Shown: positions 21,289 to 37,979, counted from the stretch's first letter. The stretch: 64,000 nt of DNA from Leptospira sanjuanensis (GCF_022267325.1 NZ_JAIZBG010000001.1:3530501-3594500), one strand, 5' to 3'. The notes: generated by a model not told the origin, from the letters alone. Numbers and translations are program-made.

Positions 21289-22791
21289 ATGTCCGATAAA
21301 AAAGAAAAACTCACTCTTAAAAATTTAGGAATCGATACGAATCAAGAATACGTCGTATTTCTCCGAAGGGATTGTCCCGCCTGTAAATCGGAAGGGTTTA
21401 TCGCTCTCAATCGGGTTCAGGTAACCGTAGGCGATCATAAAATCATCGCTTCGCTTAACATTGTCGACAACAAGATTCTCCCGATCGGACAAGTCGGGCT
21501 TTCGGAAAGCGCGTGGAAAGCGGTTGATGCAAAAGAAGGAGATACGGTTCTTCTTTCGCATCTGAAACCCGTTTTGTCCTTACACGAAGTTCGATCGAAG
21601 ATTTACGAAAATCGTCTAAACGAAGATTCCTTTGAAAGAATCATCCAGGACATCAAAGACGAAAAATATTCCAATATCGAAATCGCATCCTTTATTACGG
21701 CGTGTTCCGGCGATCATCTCAATTTGGACGAGATCAAAGCGCTCACCAAAGCGATGATTCGAACCGGTTCCGTTTTGAAATGGGACAAACACCCGGTCGT
21801 CGACAAACACTGCGTAGGCGGACTTCCGGGAAACAGAACGACTCCTATCGTAGTTTCGATCGTGGCCGCAGCCGGTTTAACGGTTCCGAAAACTTCTTCA
21901 CGCGCGATTACTTCTCCGGCGGGAACGGCGGACACGATGGAGACCGTTACGAACGTGAATCTGAATCTTAACGAAATGAAAGCCGTCGTCGAGAAAGAAG
22001 GAGGTTGTATCGTTTGGGGAGGTTCGATCGGGTTAAGCCCCGTAGACGATATTCTCATCCGCGTCGAACGCGCTTTGGAAGTGGACAGCGTAGGACAAAT
22101 GATCGCCTCGGTGTTATCGAAAAAAGCCGCGGCAGGTTCTTCCCATGTAGTGATCGATATTCCCATCGGAAAGACTGCAAAAGTTCGCACGGAAGAAGAT
22201 GCAGAAAAGTTAAATTACTATTTTACGGTAGTCGGAAAGTTCGTCGGTTTGAAAGTCAAGGTATTGATTTCGGACGGTTCGCAGCCGATCGGAAGAGGAA
22301 TCGGTCCGTCTCTCGAAATTAAGGATTGTATCAGCGTTTTAAAGAACGAGGCGGATTCTCCCTCGGATCTGAAACAAAGAGCTCTGACGATCGCCGCGGC
22401 CATGCTCGAGTTCGCGGCTCCGCATCGATATAAAAACGGAATTCAAGCCGCTCTTGAAATTTTAGAATCGGGAAAAGCCTGGGAGAAATTCGAAAAGATA
22501 TGTAGGGCTCAAGGGGATTTTAAGGAACCTTCTTCCTCCAAGTTTCAAATGGACGTCATCGCTCAATCGTCGGGGATCGTTTCAGAGATAGACAATCGAA
22601 AGATCGCAAAGGTGGCTCGGCTTGCAGGAGCGCCTAACAGTTCTTCTGCGGGAGTGTATTTTCTTTCTCCGTTGGGAAGAACGATCGAAAAAGGCGACAT
22701 ACTCTATACCGTTCATTCGGACTCGGAAGGAGAATTAGAATACGCTTTCGATTACCTGAATACTCAAAACGGAATCATTACGATTCAATAA
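21289..22791 (+). CDS. AMP phosphorylase-type member of the thymidine phosphorylase family
   Basis: 500 residues, longer than classical thymidine phosphorylase (about 440) because of an extra N-terminal domain (about 1-95), as in archaeal AMP phosphorylase. The core carries VVDKHCVGGLPGNRTTPIV (172-178 begins the DKHCVGG motif) and KTSSRAITSPAGTADTMET, the SRAITSPAGTAD signature of AMP phosphorylases instead of the SGRGLGHTGGTLDK form of true thymidine phosphorylases. The expected reaction is nucleoside 5'-monophosphate plus phosphate giving base plus ribose 1,5-bisphosphate. No RuBisCO or ribose-1,5-bisphosphate isomerase gene is in the window. CPAC (near residue 31) and other Cys occur in the N-terminal domain. 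Eight bases separate it from the PRPP synthetase gene. Confidence 0.85.
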   Translation: MSDKKEKLTLKNLGIDTNQEYVVFLRRDCPACKSEGFIALNRVQVTVGDHKIIASLNIVDNKILPIGQVGLSESAWKAVDAKEGDTVLLSHLKPVLSLHEVRSKIYENRLNEDSFERIIQDIKDEKYSNIEIASFITACSGDHLNLDEIKALTKAMIRTGSVLKWDKHPVVDKHCVGGLPGNRTTPIVVSIVAAAGLTVPKTSSRAITSPAGTADTMETVTNVNLNLNEMKAVVEKEGGCIVWGGSIGLSPVDDILIRVERALEVDSVGQMIASVLSKKAAAGSSHVVIDIPIGKTAKVRTEEDAEKLNYYFTVVGKFVGLKVKVLISDGSQPIGRGIGPSLEIKDCISVLKNEADSPSDLKQRALTIAAAMLEFAAPHRYKNGIQAALEILESGKAWEKFEKICRAQGDFKEPSSSKFQMDVIAQSSGIVSEIDNRKIAKVARLAGAPNSSSAGVYFLSPLGRTIEKGDILYTVHSDSEGELEYAFDYLNTQNGIITIQ

Positions 22792-22799
22792 AGGAGTTT

Positions 22800-23675
22800 A
22801 TGAAACGAATCCTAATTTCATTGCCCGAAAACGAAGCCCTTACAAAAAGAATTTCGGAACGATCCGGCTTAAAGGTCGGTAAAGCCGAGTTCGGAAGATT
22901 TCCGGACGGAGAATCCAAATTTAGAATCGACGAAGAATTAGCTGAAACGGAAATCTACGTCGTCTGCTCCTTAGATCGCCCCGATACAAAGATCGTCCCG
23001 CTTCTCTTTTTCTGTGAAACGGCAAGGTCGCTCGGTGCCGAAAAAATTCATCTCATAGCGCCTTATCTATGTTATATGAGACAAGACAAAGTCTTTCATC
23101 CCGGAGAAGGCATCAACGCCCGCTATTTCGCATCCTTGATTTCCCGTTACGTGGATTCGGTTTTGACGATCGATCCTCATCTGCATCGAATTCACAACCT
23201 AGAAGACATTTTCAGCGTAAAGGCGACGACCTTACACGCGACACGGCTCTTTGCGGATTATATCCGCAAGAACGTCAAAAATCCGATTTTGATCGGACCG
23301 GACAACGAGAGCAGTCAATGGGTTAGCGAAGTCGCGAAAGAATCCGATTCTCCGTTTACGATTTTGGAAAAAAAACGCAAAGGGGACCGCGACGTGGAAG
23401 TAAGCGTTCCGCAGATCGAAACGTATCGAAACCATACGCCGGTTTTGATAGACGACATCGTTTCCACGGGAAAAACTCTGCTCAAAACGATCGCACATCT
23501 GAAAAATGCCGGAATGCAGGCCCCCGCTTGTCTTTGTGTTCACGGAATTTTCGCGGACGATTCTTATCAAGAATTGATCGAAAGCGGAGCGAATCCGATC
23601 ATTACTACGAATACGATCGATCACGTAAGCAATCGTATCGATATAAGCGCACTGATTGCGGAGAATTTGTTTTAA
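22800..23675 (+). CDS. Ribose-phosphate pyrophosphokinase (PRPP synthetase) family protein
   Basis: 291 residues, somewhat short for the family (about 310-320). The ATG follows AAAGGAG. Family signs: EFGRFPDGESKFRI, LIAPYLCYMRQDK, VLTIDPHLHRIHN (cation-binding site), LIGPDNESSQWV, and the PRPP loop VLIDDIVSTGKTLL. The enzyme normally makes PRPP from ribose 5-phosphate and ATP. The sequence is divergent from housekeeping Prs, and the operon with an AMP-phosphorylase-type enzyme raises the possibility that it uses or competes for another ribose phosphate. TAA at its end is nested with the TAA of the convergent phosphatase gene (TTAA, 23672-23675). Confidence 0.87.
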   Translation: MKRILISLPENEALTKRISERSGLKVGKAEFGRFPDGESKFRIDEELAETEIYVVCSLDRPDTKIVPLLFFCETARSLGAEKIHLIAPYLCYMRQDKVFHPGEGINARYFASLISRYVDSVLTIDPHLHRIHNLEDIFSVKATTLHATRLFADYIRKNVKNPILIGPDNESSQWVSEVAKESDSPFTILEKKRKGDRDVEVSVPQIETYRNHTPVLIDDIVSTGKTLLKTIAHLKNAGMQAPACLCVHGIFADDSYQELIESGANPIITTNTIDHVSNRIDISALIAENLF

Positions 23676-26281
23676 CCGTTTCGATGATCTGGAATCGGAT
23701 GCTCGAGCTGGATGCGGATTTTTTTTGCGTGAGAATTACTCGGATCGAGTTGATCCACTTTTTCCAAAAGTTTTACCGCGATCTCCTTCTTATGAATGAA
23801 CAGATACGATTCGGCGAGATGAGCCACATTGTTCAGGAATTCCGGTTCACGGAGTAATACGCGCTCCCCTAACTCCACCGCTTGACGAAAACGTTTCATC
23901 CTTTTGTAGATCAAAGAGGCGGTAAACATCGCCTCCACATCCTCGGGAAAATCGGAAATCAATTCCTCGAATAAATTAAGCGCCTCTTCGTATTTGCCGA
24001 TTTTATAATATATCTTCGCGAGTTCCTTTTTAAACGCGGGAGACATCGTCTCGTCTTCCAATTTGTTCTTCAGGTTTTCGAGATGATACAAAGCGTGTTC
24101 CCAATTCTCCGCTTGCAGATACTTTAGATACGTTTCGTCCGGAAAAACGAAGGATTGAATTTTAGGTGCGCTTTCCAGGCGAACCGGTTCTTTGAGATAG
24201 GTCATCTTTACGATGCTCAGATCGTCCGTAAGTTCTCCGTAATTCCGAAGTCCTTGTACGAGTAAACCGAGATCGCCTCTGGCCTCATCCACTCTTTTTA
24301 AGAATTGCGATTCGTCCTCGTTGATCAATCTTGTCCCGTCCGGATCGACTCCGAGCAGCAGGTCGTCTCGTCCGTCAGAACCGATAAAAATCGTATCTCC
24401 TTTTTCCAAAAGGAAGATTTTCACTTTCATCTTGCTTTCCAGACCGGTGATTCCTATCTTTCTAAGTTCCAATTTGTCCTCGATAAAGGAGGAGACGCCG
24501 TCGCGATATAAAACCGTCCAAGGGTGTTCTGCATTCAAAAAATAGAATATTCCGGATTCTAAATCCACGAGACCCAGGACTACGGAAATCAACATCGATC
24601 CGTCGAACGATTCGAAGATGTTCTGAAGCTCCAAAAAACATTCCTTCAACCAGAGTTCAGGCGGCTTGGATCGATACGAACTAACGTTCTTTGTCCTGGA
24701 AACGAAAGATCTGAAAACCACCCCTAACACGAGTGCGCCTCCCGCGCCTTGAATCGACTTTCCCATCGCGTCCCCGTTTACGAGAACGAGATATTTCCGA
24801 TCCTTCAAAACGATCTCGTCGGCGATGATAATGTCCCCTCCGATTTCCTTTTTCCATTGTTTGAACTCGAAATGTTTTTTCTGACGGCTGAAACCTTCCA
24901 CGGAAATCGATTCGTTCTGAATCTTATAACGATTCAACGGATCCAATAATAAAGAAGTCAAAAAGTAATCCCCGTCCTGCTGAATCTTCAACTCCTGAAT
25001 CTGATTCAGAGTATCTTCCAATTGTCCCGTTCTTTCTCGGACTTTTCGATCCAAGTCCAGATTCAATTCTTCCACTTCGTTGTGAACCCTGAGAAATCGG
25101 TTCGCGAGAATGAACACGATCCCCAATTCGAAGGTAAAAAATCCATATTTTAGAAGTCCATAATTTTCTAAATAAGGAAGGAGCTGCATAGACCCCACAA
25201 GATCGGTGATCGCGGATACCAGAAGAATGATGAATCCGGCGAATAACCGAACACTGTCCTGGTTCCTTTGGATCAAGGAGCGGATCATAACGTAAAGCGC
25301 GTACGACGCAAAGAGAAAGATCGAATACTGCCAAGCCTGAAGCAATAGAACGGAAATCGCACGATTGCAAAACGGAATCAGGGACGTAAGCGCAAAGGCA
25401 AAGAATTGATAAAATCTAGACACGGAACCGATCTTCGATTCGAAGATCGGTTCCAAAAACAAAAGAAAAAAAGTCGGAATGTTGAATACGACCATATACT
25501 CCAATTTCATTTGGAGGACCGGATCAAGGTTGAGTTCGTAAACGGCGTTGCTTCTCAGATAAATGTATATCGCAAGCAACATCGAAAAAAGACCGAAGAA
25601 GAGATTGTATTTCTCCTGTGGACGTTTGAAATAAAATAGGAAATGATAGAAACCGACGAACAGATATAAAAACGCGAGCATCAAAGTCGATCGTTCGGAT
25701 AAGATCGACGCGTTACGCGACTGCAAATCGATCATCGGAGGAACGGAATCGAAACTCGCGTACGCGTCGAGTTCCTCGCCCGGATCGGAAGACAAGATCA
25801 GTCGGACTTCGTTGCTTCCGACGCGAACTTTGTTTTCGGGGATCGGAAAGATCACGTGTCTTTTAAATCCGTTTTTGACGATTCTTCCTCCAAAGACCAG
25901 TCCCCCCTCTCCTATCTTTTCTCCGTTGAAATAAATTTCATACGCGTTCGTAAGAAGGGGAAAGTGAATGGAAAGTCCGTCGACGGAAAGAACGTTCAGA
26001 TCCTGCGCGGAAATATCGAACACCTTTAACAAGGTTACGGTCCGCGTAAAACCTTCGGGAAACGAAAAGGAACGGACGGTATCTTTCGGAATCGGAAGAG
26101 ACTTCAATTCCTTCCAGGAAGAATTCTCGATCGGAGCGGCAAGATTTTTTCCTTCCGTAATTTTCCAATCCTTCGTCAATTGGATCGGAAATGAAAAGAT
26201 AGGCGCGCTTATCAGAAAAAAAACGCATAAGAGGATGCGATTATAAAAACGTTCGGTTCTGTTTTGAAAATCGGAATCCAC
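23672..26281 (-). CDS. 7TM-DISM receptor with SpoIIE phosphatase and C-terminal TPRs
   Basis: About 869 residues if the GTG at 26281 is the start; a TTG at 26329 would add 16 residues. Signal peptide (NRILLCVFFLISAPIFS), an extracytoplasmic jelly-roll-like domain (to about 190), seven helices (about 200-390), a coiled linker, then the SpoIIE domain: GGDIIIADEIV, VLVNGDAMGKSIQGAGGALVLG, MLISVVLGLVD, IFIGSDGRDDLLLG and LTDDLSIVKMTY. The last 150 residues are TPRs (LYHLENLKNKLEDE, IYYKIGKYEEALNLFEELIS, HLAESYLFIHKKEIAVK). The TPR tail sets it apart from the phosphatase at 12576-14675 and could dock its substrate. Presumably it dephosphorylates a partner-switching antagonist. Confidence 0.88.
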   Translation of the reverse strand: MDSDFQNRTERFYNRILLCVFFLISAPIFSFPIQLTKDWKITEGKNLAAPIENSSWKELKSLPIPKDTVRSFSFPEGFTRTVTLLKVFDISAQDLNVLSVDGLSIHFPLLTNAYEIYFNGEKIGEGGLVFGGRIVKNGFKRHVIFPIPENKVRVGSNEVRLILSSDPGEELDAYASFDSVPPMIDLQSRNASILSERSTLMLAFLYLFVGFYHFLFYFKRPQEKYNLFFGLFSMLLAIYIYLRSNAVYELNLDPVLQMKLEYMVVFNIPTFFLLFLEPIFESKIGSVSRFYQFFAFALTSLIPFCNRAISVLLLQAWQYSIFLFASYALYVMIRSLIQRNQDSVRLFAGFIILLVSAITDLVGSMQLLPYLENYGLLKYGFFTFELGIVFILANRFLRVHNEVEELNLDLDRKVRERTGQLEDTLNQIQELKIQQDGDYFLTSLLLDPLNRYKIQNESISVEGFSRQKKHFEFKQWKKEIGGDIIIADEIVLKDRKYLVLVNGDAMGKSIQGAGGALVLGVVFRSFVSRTKNVSSYRSKPPELWLKECFLELQNIFESFDGSMLISVVLGLVDLESGIFYFLNAEHPWTVLYRDGVSSFIEDKLELRKIGITGLESKMKVKIFLLEKGDTIFIGSDGRDDLLLGVDPDGTRLINEDESQFLKRVDEARGDLGLLVQGLRNYGELTDDLSIVKMTYLKEPVRLESAPKIQSFVFPDETYLKYLQAENWEHALYHLENLKNKLEDETMSPAFKKELAKIYYKIGKYEEALNLFEELISDFPEDVEAMFTASLIYKRMKRFRQAVELGERVLLREPEFLNNVAHLAESYLFIHKKEIAVKLLEKVDQLDPSNSHAKKIRIQLEHPIPDHRNG

Positions 26282-26465
26282 CGTTATTTGCCGCCAGCCC
26301 TTTGATAGAAGAAATCCTTCGTTTGGCAATCAATATTAAACGGAAATAAAAATAATTGATCGAACCTCGATTCGGCGGAAAGGAAGAACTTGGAAGAATA
26401 TTTCACTTTTTTAATGTTAGGTGAAAGTTTCTTACATCAGGATTAAAACGAATCCTAAAAAATTT

Positions 26466-26479
26466 CGTTCGATCGAACG
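26466..26479. repeat. Perfect 14-base palindrome after the OmpA-domain gene
   Basis: CGTTCGATCGAACG is fully self-complementary and lies 15 bases past the end of the OmpA-domain gene, upstream of the phosphatase gene. It could be a binding site or the end structure of the upstream mRNA. No T-run follows. Confidence 0.3.
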
Positions 26480-26493
26480 TCCGAGTTTTACGA

Positions 26494-27879
<1,386 letters not shown>

Positions 27880-27996
27880 AGTTTTAATTTCGTAAGATTT
27901 TAGGAAAACATAAGGAAAGTGTAAAAAACTTTCCGAAAAATACGCGATTCGGACGAAGATTAAAATCGGAGTCCCGATTCGTTTCGGGAGAATTCT

Positions 27997-28317
27997 ATGG
28001 AAGCGAGACTCGTTTACGTCACCGCAAAGAACGAAAAAGAAGCCCTTAAAATCGGAAAAACCTTAGTCGAAGAACGATTGGCCGCTTGTGCGAACATTCT
28101 TCCCAAGATGAAGTCGGTTTATCACTGGGAAAAGAAACTCGTCGTGGATAACGAAGCCGTTCTAATCCTAAAAACAAAAAGCGAATTGATGACCGAACTC
28201 ACTCTTCGAATTAAATCCTTACACAGTTATTCTGTTCCATGTGTGGTTAGTCTTCCGCTTTTGGAAGGAAACCGCGATTACTTTACGTGGTTGTTCGGCG
28301 AAGTGATTTCGGAATAA
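27997..28317 (+). CDS. cutA: CutA1 divalent-cation tolerance protein
   Basis: 106 residues, the normal length. Family pattern is clear: LVYVTAKNEKEALKIGKTLVEERLAACANILP, MKSVYHWEKKLVVDNEAVLILKT, LHSYSVPCVVSLPL and GNRDYFTWLF. CutA forms trimers with a ferredoxin-like fold; its link to copper tolerance is genetic and the biochemical role is unsettled. The ATG follows GGGAG. A patatin gene starts about 20 bases later on the same strand and may be co-transcribed. Confidence 0.95.
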   Translation: MEARLVYVTAKNEKEALKIGKTLVEERLAACANILPKMKSVYHWEKKLVVDNEAVLILKTKSELMTELTLRIKSLHSYSVPCVVSLPLLEGNRDYFTWLFGEVISE

Positions 28318-28339
28318 CAGATTCAAAAAAGGTTATATA

Positions 28340-29173
28340 GTGCAGATCCACGTTAAACAAAAATATACGGCCCTTACTTTTAACTCCGCTTTTTTCGGCT
28401 TTTACGCGCACGCGGGTTTCGCCAAAGGACTTTCCGAAATCGGATTTCATCCGGTCAAAATCACGGGTTGCAGCTCAGGCGCTCTCATCGGCTCCCTCGT
28501 TGCGGCCGGAGTTCCTGTCGAAACGATGACCGATCTGATTCTAAACTTGAAAAAAAAGGATTTCTGGGAAGGAAATCTGATCACGAATATCGTAAAGCCG
28601 ATCCGCAAAGGACTCAAAAATTATTCCGGAATTCTTTCCGGAAAAAAAATCAAGGAATTATTAAAACCGCATTTAGGTCATAAGAAGATCGAAGATCTCC
28701 CCGTTCCAATGGGAGTTTCCGTTTCCAACCTCACAAAACAAATCCGCGAACTCAAAACGAAAGGAGATCTGATCGATCAAATCCTCGCTTCGATGACGTT
28801 TCCGTTCCTATTCGAAATTCAAAAATTGGGAGAAGAGGAATTCATCGACGGAGGTGTCGCCGATCAGGAACCGATCAAGGAATTGATTTTGGATAAGTCG
28901 ATCAAGAAGATCGTCGTCCACAGCGTTCGGACAAAAAAAGGCCATTCCGAACGGGCAATGCTGCGCGCGTTTCATTCTTCCGTTCAGATCATCGAAAACG
29001 AAACGAGGGAACTGAAGGAACTTCTCGCAAAACATTATAAAAAACAAATATTACGCGTGGAAACCGTAACGCCTTATATCGATGCCGATCGCCTCAAACA
29101 CGGAAGAGAAGCGTTGGAAGAAGGTAGAAAAAGCGCTCATCATTGGAAAAAGAAGATCCTCGCATCCGCATAA
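28340..29173 (+). CDS. Patatin-like phospholipase with atypical oxyanion loop
   Basis: 277 residues with a GTG start (AAGG lies about 10 bases upstream). The nucleophile elbow is VKITGCSSGALIGSLVAAG (GCSSG), and the dyad Asp is in EEFIDGGVADQEP (DGG). The oxyanion loop reads FNSAFFGFYAHAGFAKGL, not the usual GGGxRG, so the activity may be altered. No signal peptide. The C-terminus (LLAKHYKKQILRVETVTPYI) is helical. It is only about 36 percent of the window away from its relative at 14831-15799 but shares little beyond the motifs. The next gene follows after about 40 bases. Confidence 0.83.
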   Translation: MQIHVKQKYTALTFNSAFFGFYAHAGFAKGLSEIGFHPVKITGCSSGALIGSLVAAGVPVETMTDLILNLKKKDFWEGNLITNIVKPIRKGLKNYSGILSGKKIKELLKPHLGHKKIEDLPVPMGVSVSNLTKQIRELKTKGDLIDQILASMTFPFLFEIQKLGEEEFIDGGVADQEPIKELILDKSIKKIVVHSVRTKKGHSERAMLRAFHSSVQIIENETRELKELLAKHYKKQILRVETVTPYIDADRLKHGREALEEGRKSAHHWKKKILASA

Positions 29174-29211
29174 AAACGCGCAATCCGCATGAGATCCGAT
29201 CGCCTAACAAG

Positions 29212-29991
<780 letters not shown>

Positions 29992-30016
29992 AAAACTTTA
30001 ATGCGTTCTGACGTGT

Positions 30017-31285
<1,269 letters not shown>

Positions 31286-31298
31286 GAAAAGCGCTGTT

Positions 31299-31941
<643 letters not shown>

Positions 31942-32079
31942 GTTGAATTTAACGACTTATCTTTGATTCGTACCAGAGAAATGAAAAGTTGTAAATTAAA
32001 ATTTCGATCCGTTGAGGAACAACGCTTTTCCTTTGAAAATGAAGTGAATCTTCCCCGCAAATTTCGAAGATGGTAAACC

Positions 32080-33369
32080 ATGGAACGCATTCGCATTGGA
32101 TTGATCGGAGCAGGAACCGTCGGATCGGGGGTTTTAGAAATTCTTAAAAAGGAAAGCGCCTCGTATCGGGAGAAGTTCGGATTGGAATTGATCCTCTCTT
32201 CGATCTGTACACGTTCACCGGAAAAAATCAGAAAGGAACTTCAAAGTTTTCCGAATTGTAAATTAGAATCCGATTATCAAAAAATGATCTCCGATCCGGA
32301 AATCGATATGATTCTGGAACTCGTTGGCGGAACCGACATTGCGTATTCCATCGTAAAAGACGCGTTAAAGAACGGCAAAACGGTGATCACCGCAAACAAA
32401 GCCCTTCTCTCTCAAAGAGGGGACGAGTTATTCTCTTTAGCTCACGAACAAGGTTTGGAAATCGGAATGGAAGCTTCCGTCGCGGGAGCCATTCCGGTCA
32501 TACGTTCCATCAAATCGGGACTGGGTTCAGATTCCTTTCTTTCCTTATACGGCATATTAAACGGAACTACGAATTTTATTCTTTCCAAGATGGAGTTGGA
32601 ACACCTGGATTATTCGGAAGCGTTGCGTATCGCACAAGACTTAGGTTTTGCGGAAAAAGATCCCACCTTCGACGTGGAAGGAATCGATACGGCTCACAAA
32701 ATCAGCATTTTAGGAAGTTTGGCGTTCGCCGAAAAAATTCCTTTACAGAGCGTACAAATCGAAGGTATAACAAAGATCAGCGGATTGGACATTCAATTTG
32801 CGAGCGAACTCGGTTACAGAATTAAACTTCTGGGGTTGGTGCGGAAGTTGTCGAATAAGATCGAAGCCCGAGTTCAACCCGTGATGATTCCCGTAAAACA
32901 TCCGTTCGCGAATATCATGAACGAGATGAATGCGGTTTATTATCAGACCGCGTATGCCGGTCCGGGAATGTTCGTGGGGAAAGGAGCGGGTTCGCTACCG
33001 ACGGCTTCTTCCGTCGTTTCCGATATTCTGTATTACGGAGCGAGAAGAAACAAGGGAATCGCACCGGAAAAGAATCTTTTTCCGCAAGCGACGATCTCGG
33101 AAGCCAACGGTTCCCTGGTTCGTTACTATCTCCGATTTACCACCGTGGATTTGCCCGGAGTACTTTCCGAAATTTCCAAGGTATTGGGAGATCACGGAAT
33201 TTCTATTTCTTCCGTGAGACAAAACGAAGCCGAAAAAGAACCTGTGGAAGTTGTTGTTATTACGCATCCGGCAACGGAGGAGAATATCAAGAAATCGTTG
33301 AAGATCATCGACGGACTTTCCTTGATTCGACACTCTTCGGTTGCGATCCGATTGGAAGATAAGCTCTGA
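32080..33369 (+). CDS. hom: Homoserine dehydrogenase with ACT domain
   Basis: 429 residues. NADP-binding [16 protein letters not shown] at the N-terminus, [63 protein letters not shown] (the conserved catalytic region), and a C-terminal ACT domain (about 350-429) starting [21 protein letters not shown]. The enzyme reduces aspartate semialdehyde to homoserine for threonine and methionine. The ACT domain suggests feedback control by an amino acid, usually threonine. Two small genes follow at 12 and 11 bases and are probably co-transcribed. Confidence 0.94.
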   Translation: MERIRIGLIGAGTVGSGVLEILKKESASYREKFGLELILSSICTRSPEKIRKELQSFPNCKLESDYQKMISDPEIDMILELVGGTDIAYSIVKDALKNGKTVITANKALLSQRGDELFSLAHEQGLEIGMEASVAGAIPVIRSIKSGLGSDSFLSLYGILNGTTNFILSKMELEHLDYSEALRIAQDLGFAEKDPTFDVEGIDTAHKISILGSLAFAEKIPLQSVQIEGITKISGLDIQFASELGYRIKLLGLVRKLSNKIEARVQPVMIPVKHPFANIMNEMNAVYYQTAYAGPGMFVGKGAGSLPTASSVVSDILYYGARRNKGIAPEKNLFPQATISEANGSLVRYYLRFTTVDLPGVLSEISKVLGDHGISISSVRQNEAEKEPVEVVVITHPATEENIKKSLKIIDGLSLIRHSSVAIRLEDKL

Positions 33370-33381
33370 GAATTCCGTCCT

Positions 33382-35863
<2,482 letters not shown>

Positions 35864-35974
35864 TCGTGTTCTCGGAAATCATGCTTGTCATGGAAAAAAG
35901 CGTGAAAAAGCTGAAAAATCGACCGAACTTATAATAGACCCTTAAGAAAAATTTTTATCGTTCAAAGGCTGCCC

Positions 35975-37414
35975 ATGTCCTCATTTTTTAAAATTCGAAA
36001 CGTATCGTTTTACGTTGTTCTTCTTTCTTCTTTGAGTCTTTCCGGTCTGAAAGCGGAATCGATTTCAATTTCGAAACAAAACGGCGGGCTCGCAAAACAA
36101 GTCGACGCGCCGGACGATTCCGCGGAAACTCCGGGTTCGGGAGAATCGTCTACGGACGGAAACTCTTCCGGCGGTTTGAACGTGGACGATCCGCGAAATC
36201 TTACGGAGGAATCGGACGGAGTTTCTTCGTATGAAAAAAGAAAACGAAAGGACCTCACACCGAAAGAAAGACAAGAGATCGATTACGATCTTTCCCTCAA
36301 AAAAGGAATTCTGACCGTCTTCCGCGCGGAAGCGGAAAAACGTTATAAGGTTTTGGATCGGATCGCGCTCACGCATTCGATTCCGAGAGTGCGCGCCGCC
36401 GCGGTTTTAGCCATCGGAAGAATGGGAAAAGGCGGAGTAAAGACGCTGCACCACGTAATCGAACGGGACGGGGAAGCGGTAAGACAGGCCGCCTACAAGG
36501 CGTTAGCCGATATCGGTTCTCCATCTTCCTTGGATTACTTTTTCAGAGGAATCAAGTCGAACGATCCGGACATTCAGTTTTCCTCCTGGAGAGGAATGGG
36601 TAAAACCAAGGATCCTTCGGCGCGGGACATTTTGATCCGCCAGGGAATCCGTTCTTCCAGAACCGAAATCGTCAAGGCCTCCATCTTGGGTTTGGCCGCG
36701 TTTCAGGTAAACGACGACCTCAAACTCTTTAAAACGTATTTGGAATCGGAAGATCCCGAACTTCAAAAGACCGCGATCGAAGCGTTGGGAATTCATAAAA
36801 CCCGAGCGTCGCTTAGAATTTTGGAACAAACCCTCGAAACAAAACCGGAACTCGTGCGCAACATCATCGAGGCGATCGGCCAGAACACGAGCCTTTACGG
36901 AACCTATTCGTTTATTAGAATATTAGAAAGTTCCACTTCGGACGAATTGACCCAAAGGGTTTTGGCGCAGCTTTATCTGAGAAAGGCTTTTTATCAATTC
37001 GGAACGGTTCAAGTAGAAGGCGGTTTTTCGCAAGAAAATCCGTATCCTACATCCCGCAAGATGCGAAACCTAACCGTGGGAGAAGTCGGAAAGATTTTGA
37101 AGAAGAGCGATCGCCGTTTTATACAAAAGGTCGGAGATAAATACGCGGAAGATCATTACTACCTTCTTCTTCTTGAATCCAAGAATCCGGAAAGTTATTA
37201 CGAAACGTTCCAATCCTGGGTGTTCGGTCCTTACTTAAAGATCAGAACGATCATCGCTCCTCCGAAAGAGAAAAAGAAAGGCAAAGGAAAGTATCGGAGA
37301 AAGGAAAACAAATTCACTCCCGCTTCGGAGATGGAAGAAACCGATCCTGCGGCCAATCCTTCCGAAACGGAGAATCAACCTTCCAATGAAGGCGGGCAAA
37401 CTCCGGAGAATTGA
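35975..37414 (+). CDS. Exported HEAT-repeat protein
   Basis: 479 residues with a signal peptide ([23 protein letters not shown]). An acidic, Ser/Gly-rich stretch (about 40-85) precedes HEAT-like repeats at about residues 125-330 ([69 protein letters not shown]). The C-terminus is Lys- and then acid-rich ([14 protein letters not shown]). HEAT solenoids bind other proteins; the partner is unknown. AAAGG lies upstream of the ATG. It stands alone. Confidence 0.83.
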   Translation: MSSFFKIRNVSFYVVLLSSLSLSGLKAESISISKQNGGLAKQVDAPDDSAETPGSGESSTDGNSSGGLNVDDPRNLTEESDGVSSYEKRKRKDLTPKERQEIDYDLSLKKGILTVFRAEAEKRYKVLDRIALTHSIPRVRAAAVLAIGRMGKGGVKTLHHVIERDGEAVRQAAYKALADIGSPSSLDYFFRGIKSNDPDIQFSSWRGMGKTKDPSARDILIRQGIRSSRTEIVKASILGLAAFQVNDDLKLFKTYLESEDPELQKTAIEALGIHKTRASLRILEQTLETKPELVRNIIEAIGQNTSLYGTYSFIRILESSTSDELTQRVLAQLYLRKAFYQFGTVQVEGGFSQENPYPTSRKMRNLTVGEVGKILKKSDRRFIQKVGDKYAEDHYYLLLLESKNPESYYETFQSWVFGPYLKIRTIIAPPKEKKKGKGKYRRKENKFTPASEMEETDPAANPSETENQPSNEGGQTPEN

Positions 37415-37498
37415 TCCGGTAATGTCCGAAACGGAAAAAATCAGATCAACAAAGGTCGCACGGTTAAACCCGACTTAATTAAAATTTAAGCGCGCTTT

Positions 37499-37525
37499 CG
37501 TTCGCAAGAATAGATCTTGCGAGCG
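37499..37525. terminator. Hairpin in a convergent gap
   Basis: CGTTCGCAAGA and TCTTGCGAGCG pair over eleven positions with one G-T pair around ATAGA. The hairpin lies in the 155-base gap between the HEAT-repeat gene and the receiver gene and can end either transcript. A T-run is absent. Confidence 0.45.
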
Positions 37526-37569
37526 TTCCGTTCGATTTCGGATTTGTACGAAGTTCGGACTTACTCCGT

Positions 37570-37979
37570 TTAAACAACGGATTCAAAGGTCGTTCTTCGT
37601 TTCAGCGCAGTGGGAAGGAACACAACCGTTCCTTCCTTGAGCGGAACCTTAGGAACCATCCAACCGATTCCGGCAAACCAAGGAAGAATCGAAGCCGAAA
37701 AAAACATCACGCCGGGAAAATCGAAACCGGTGGTCGCGATGATTTTGTTTCCCTGATACCCGTCCTTGTGAATCCTGCGGATCATCCAAAGGCCGGACGT
37801 TTGCGTTTCCATCGTGATATCCGTCACGATCGTATGAAACCGATTCTTATCTTTGGAATAAATTTCCCAACCTTGGGCAGCGTCGATCGCGCGCACGGTC
37901 TCGAATCCCTTTTTTTCAAACCAAACCTTGAGGTTGTTCGCGTAGCGGTCGTTGTCGTCCACGATCAAAACGCTTTTTT

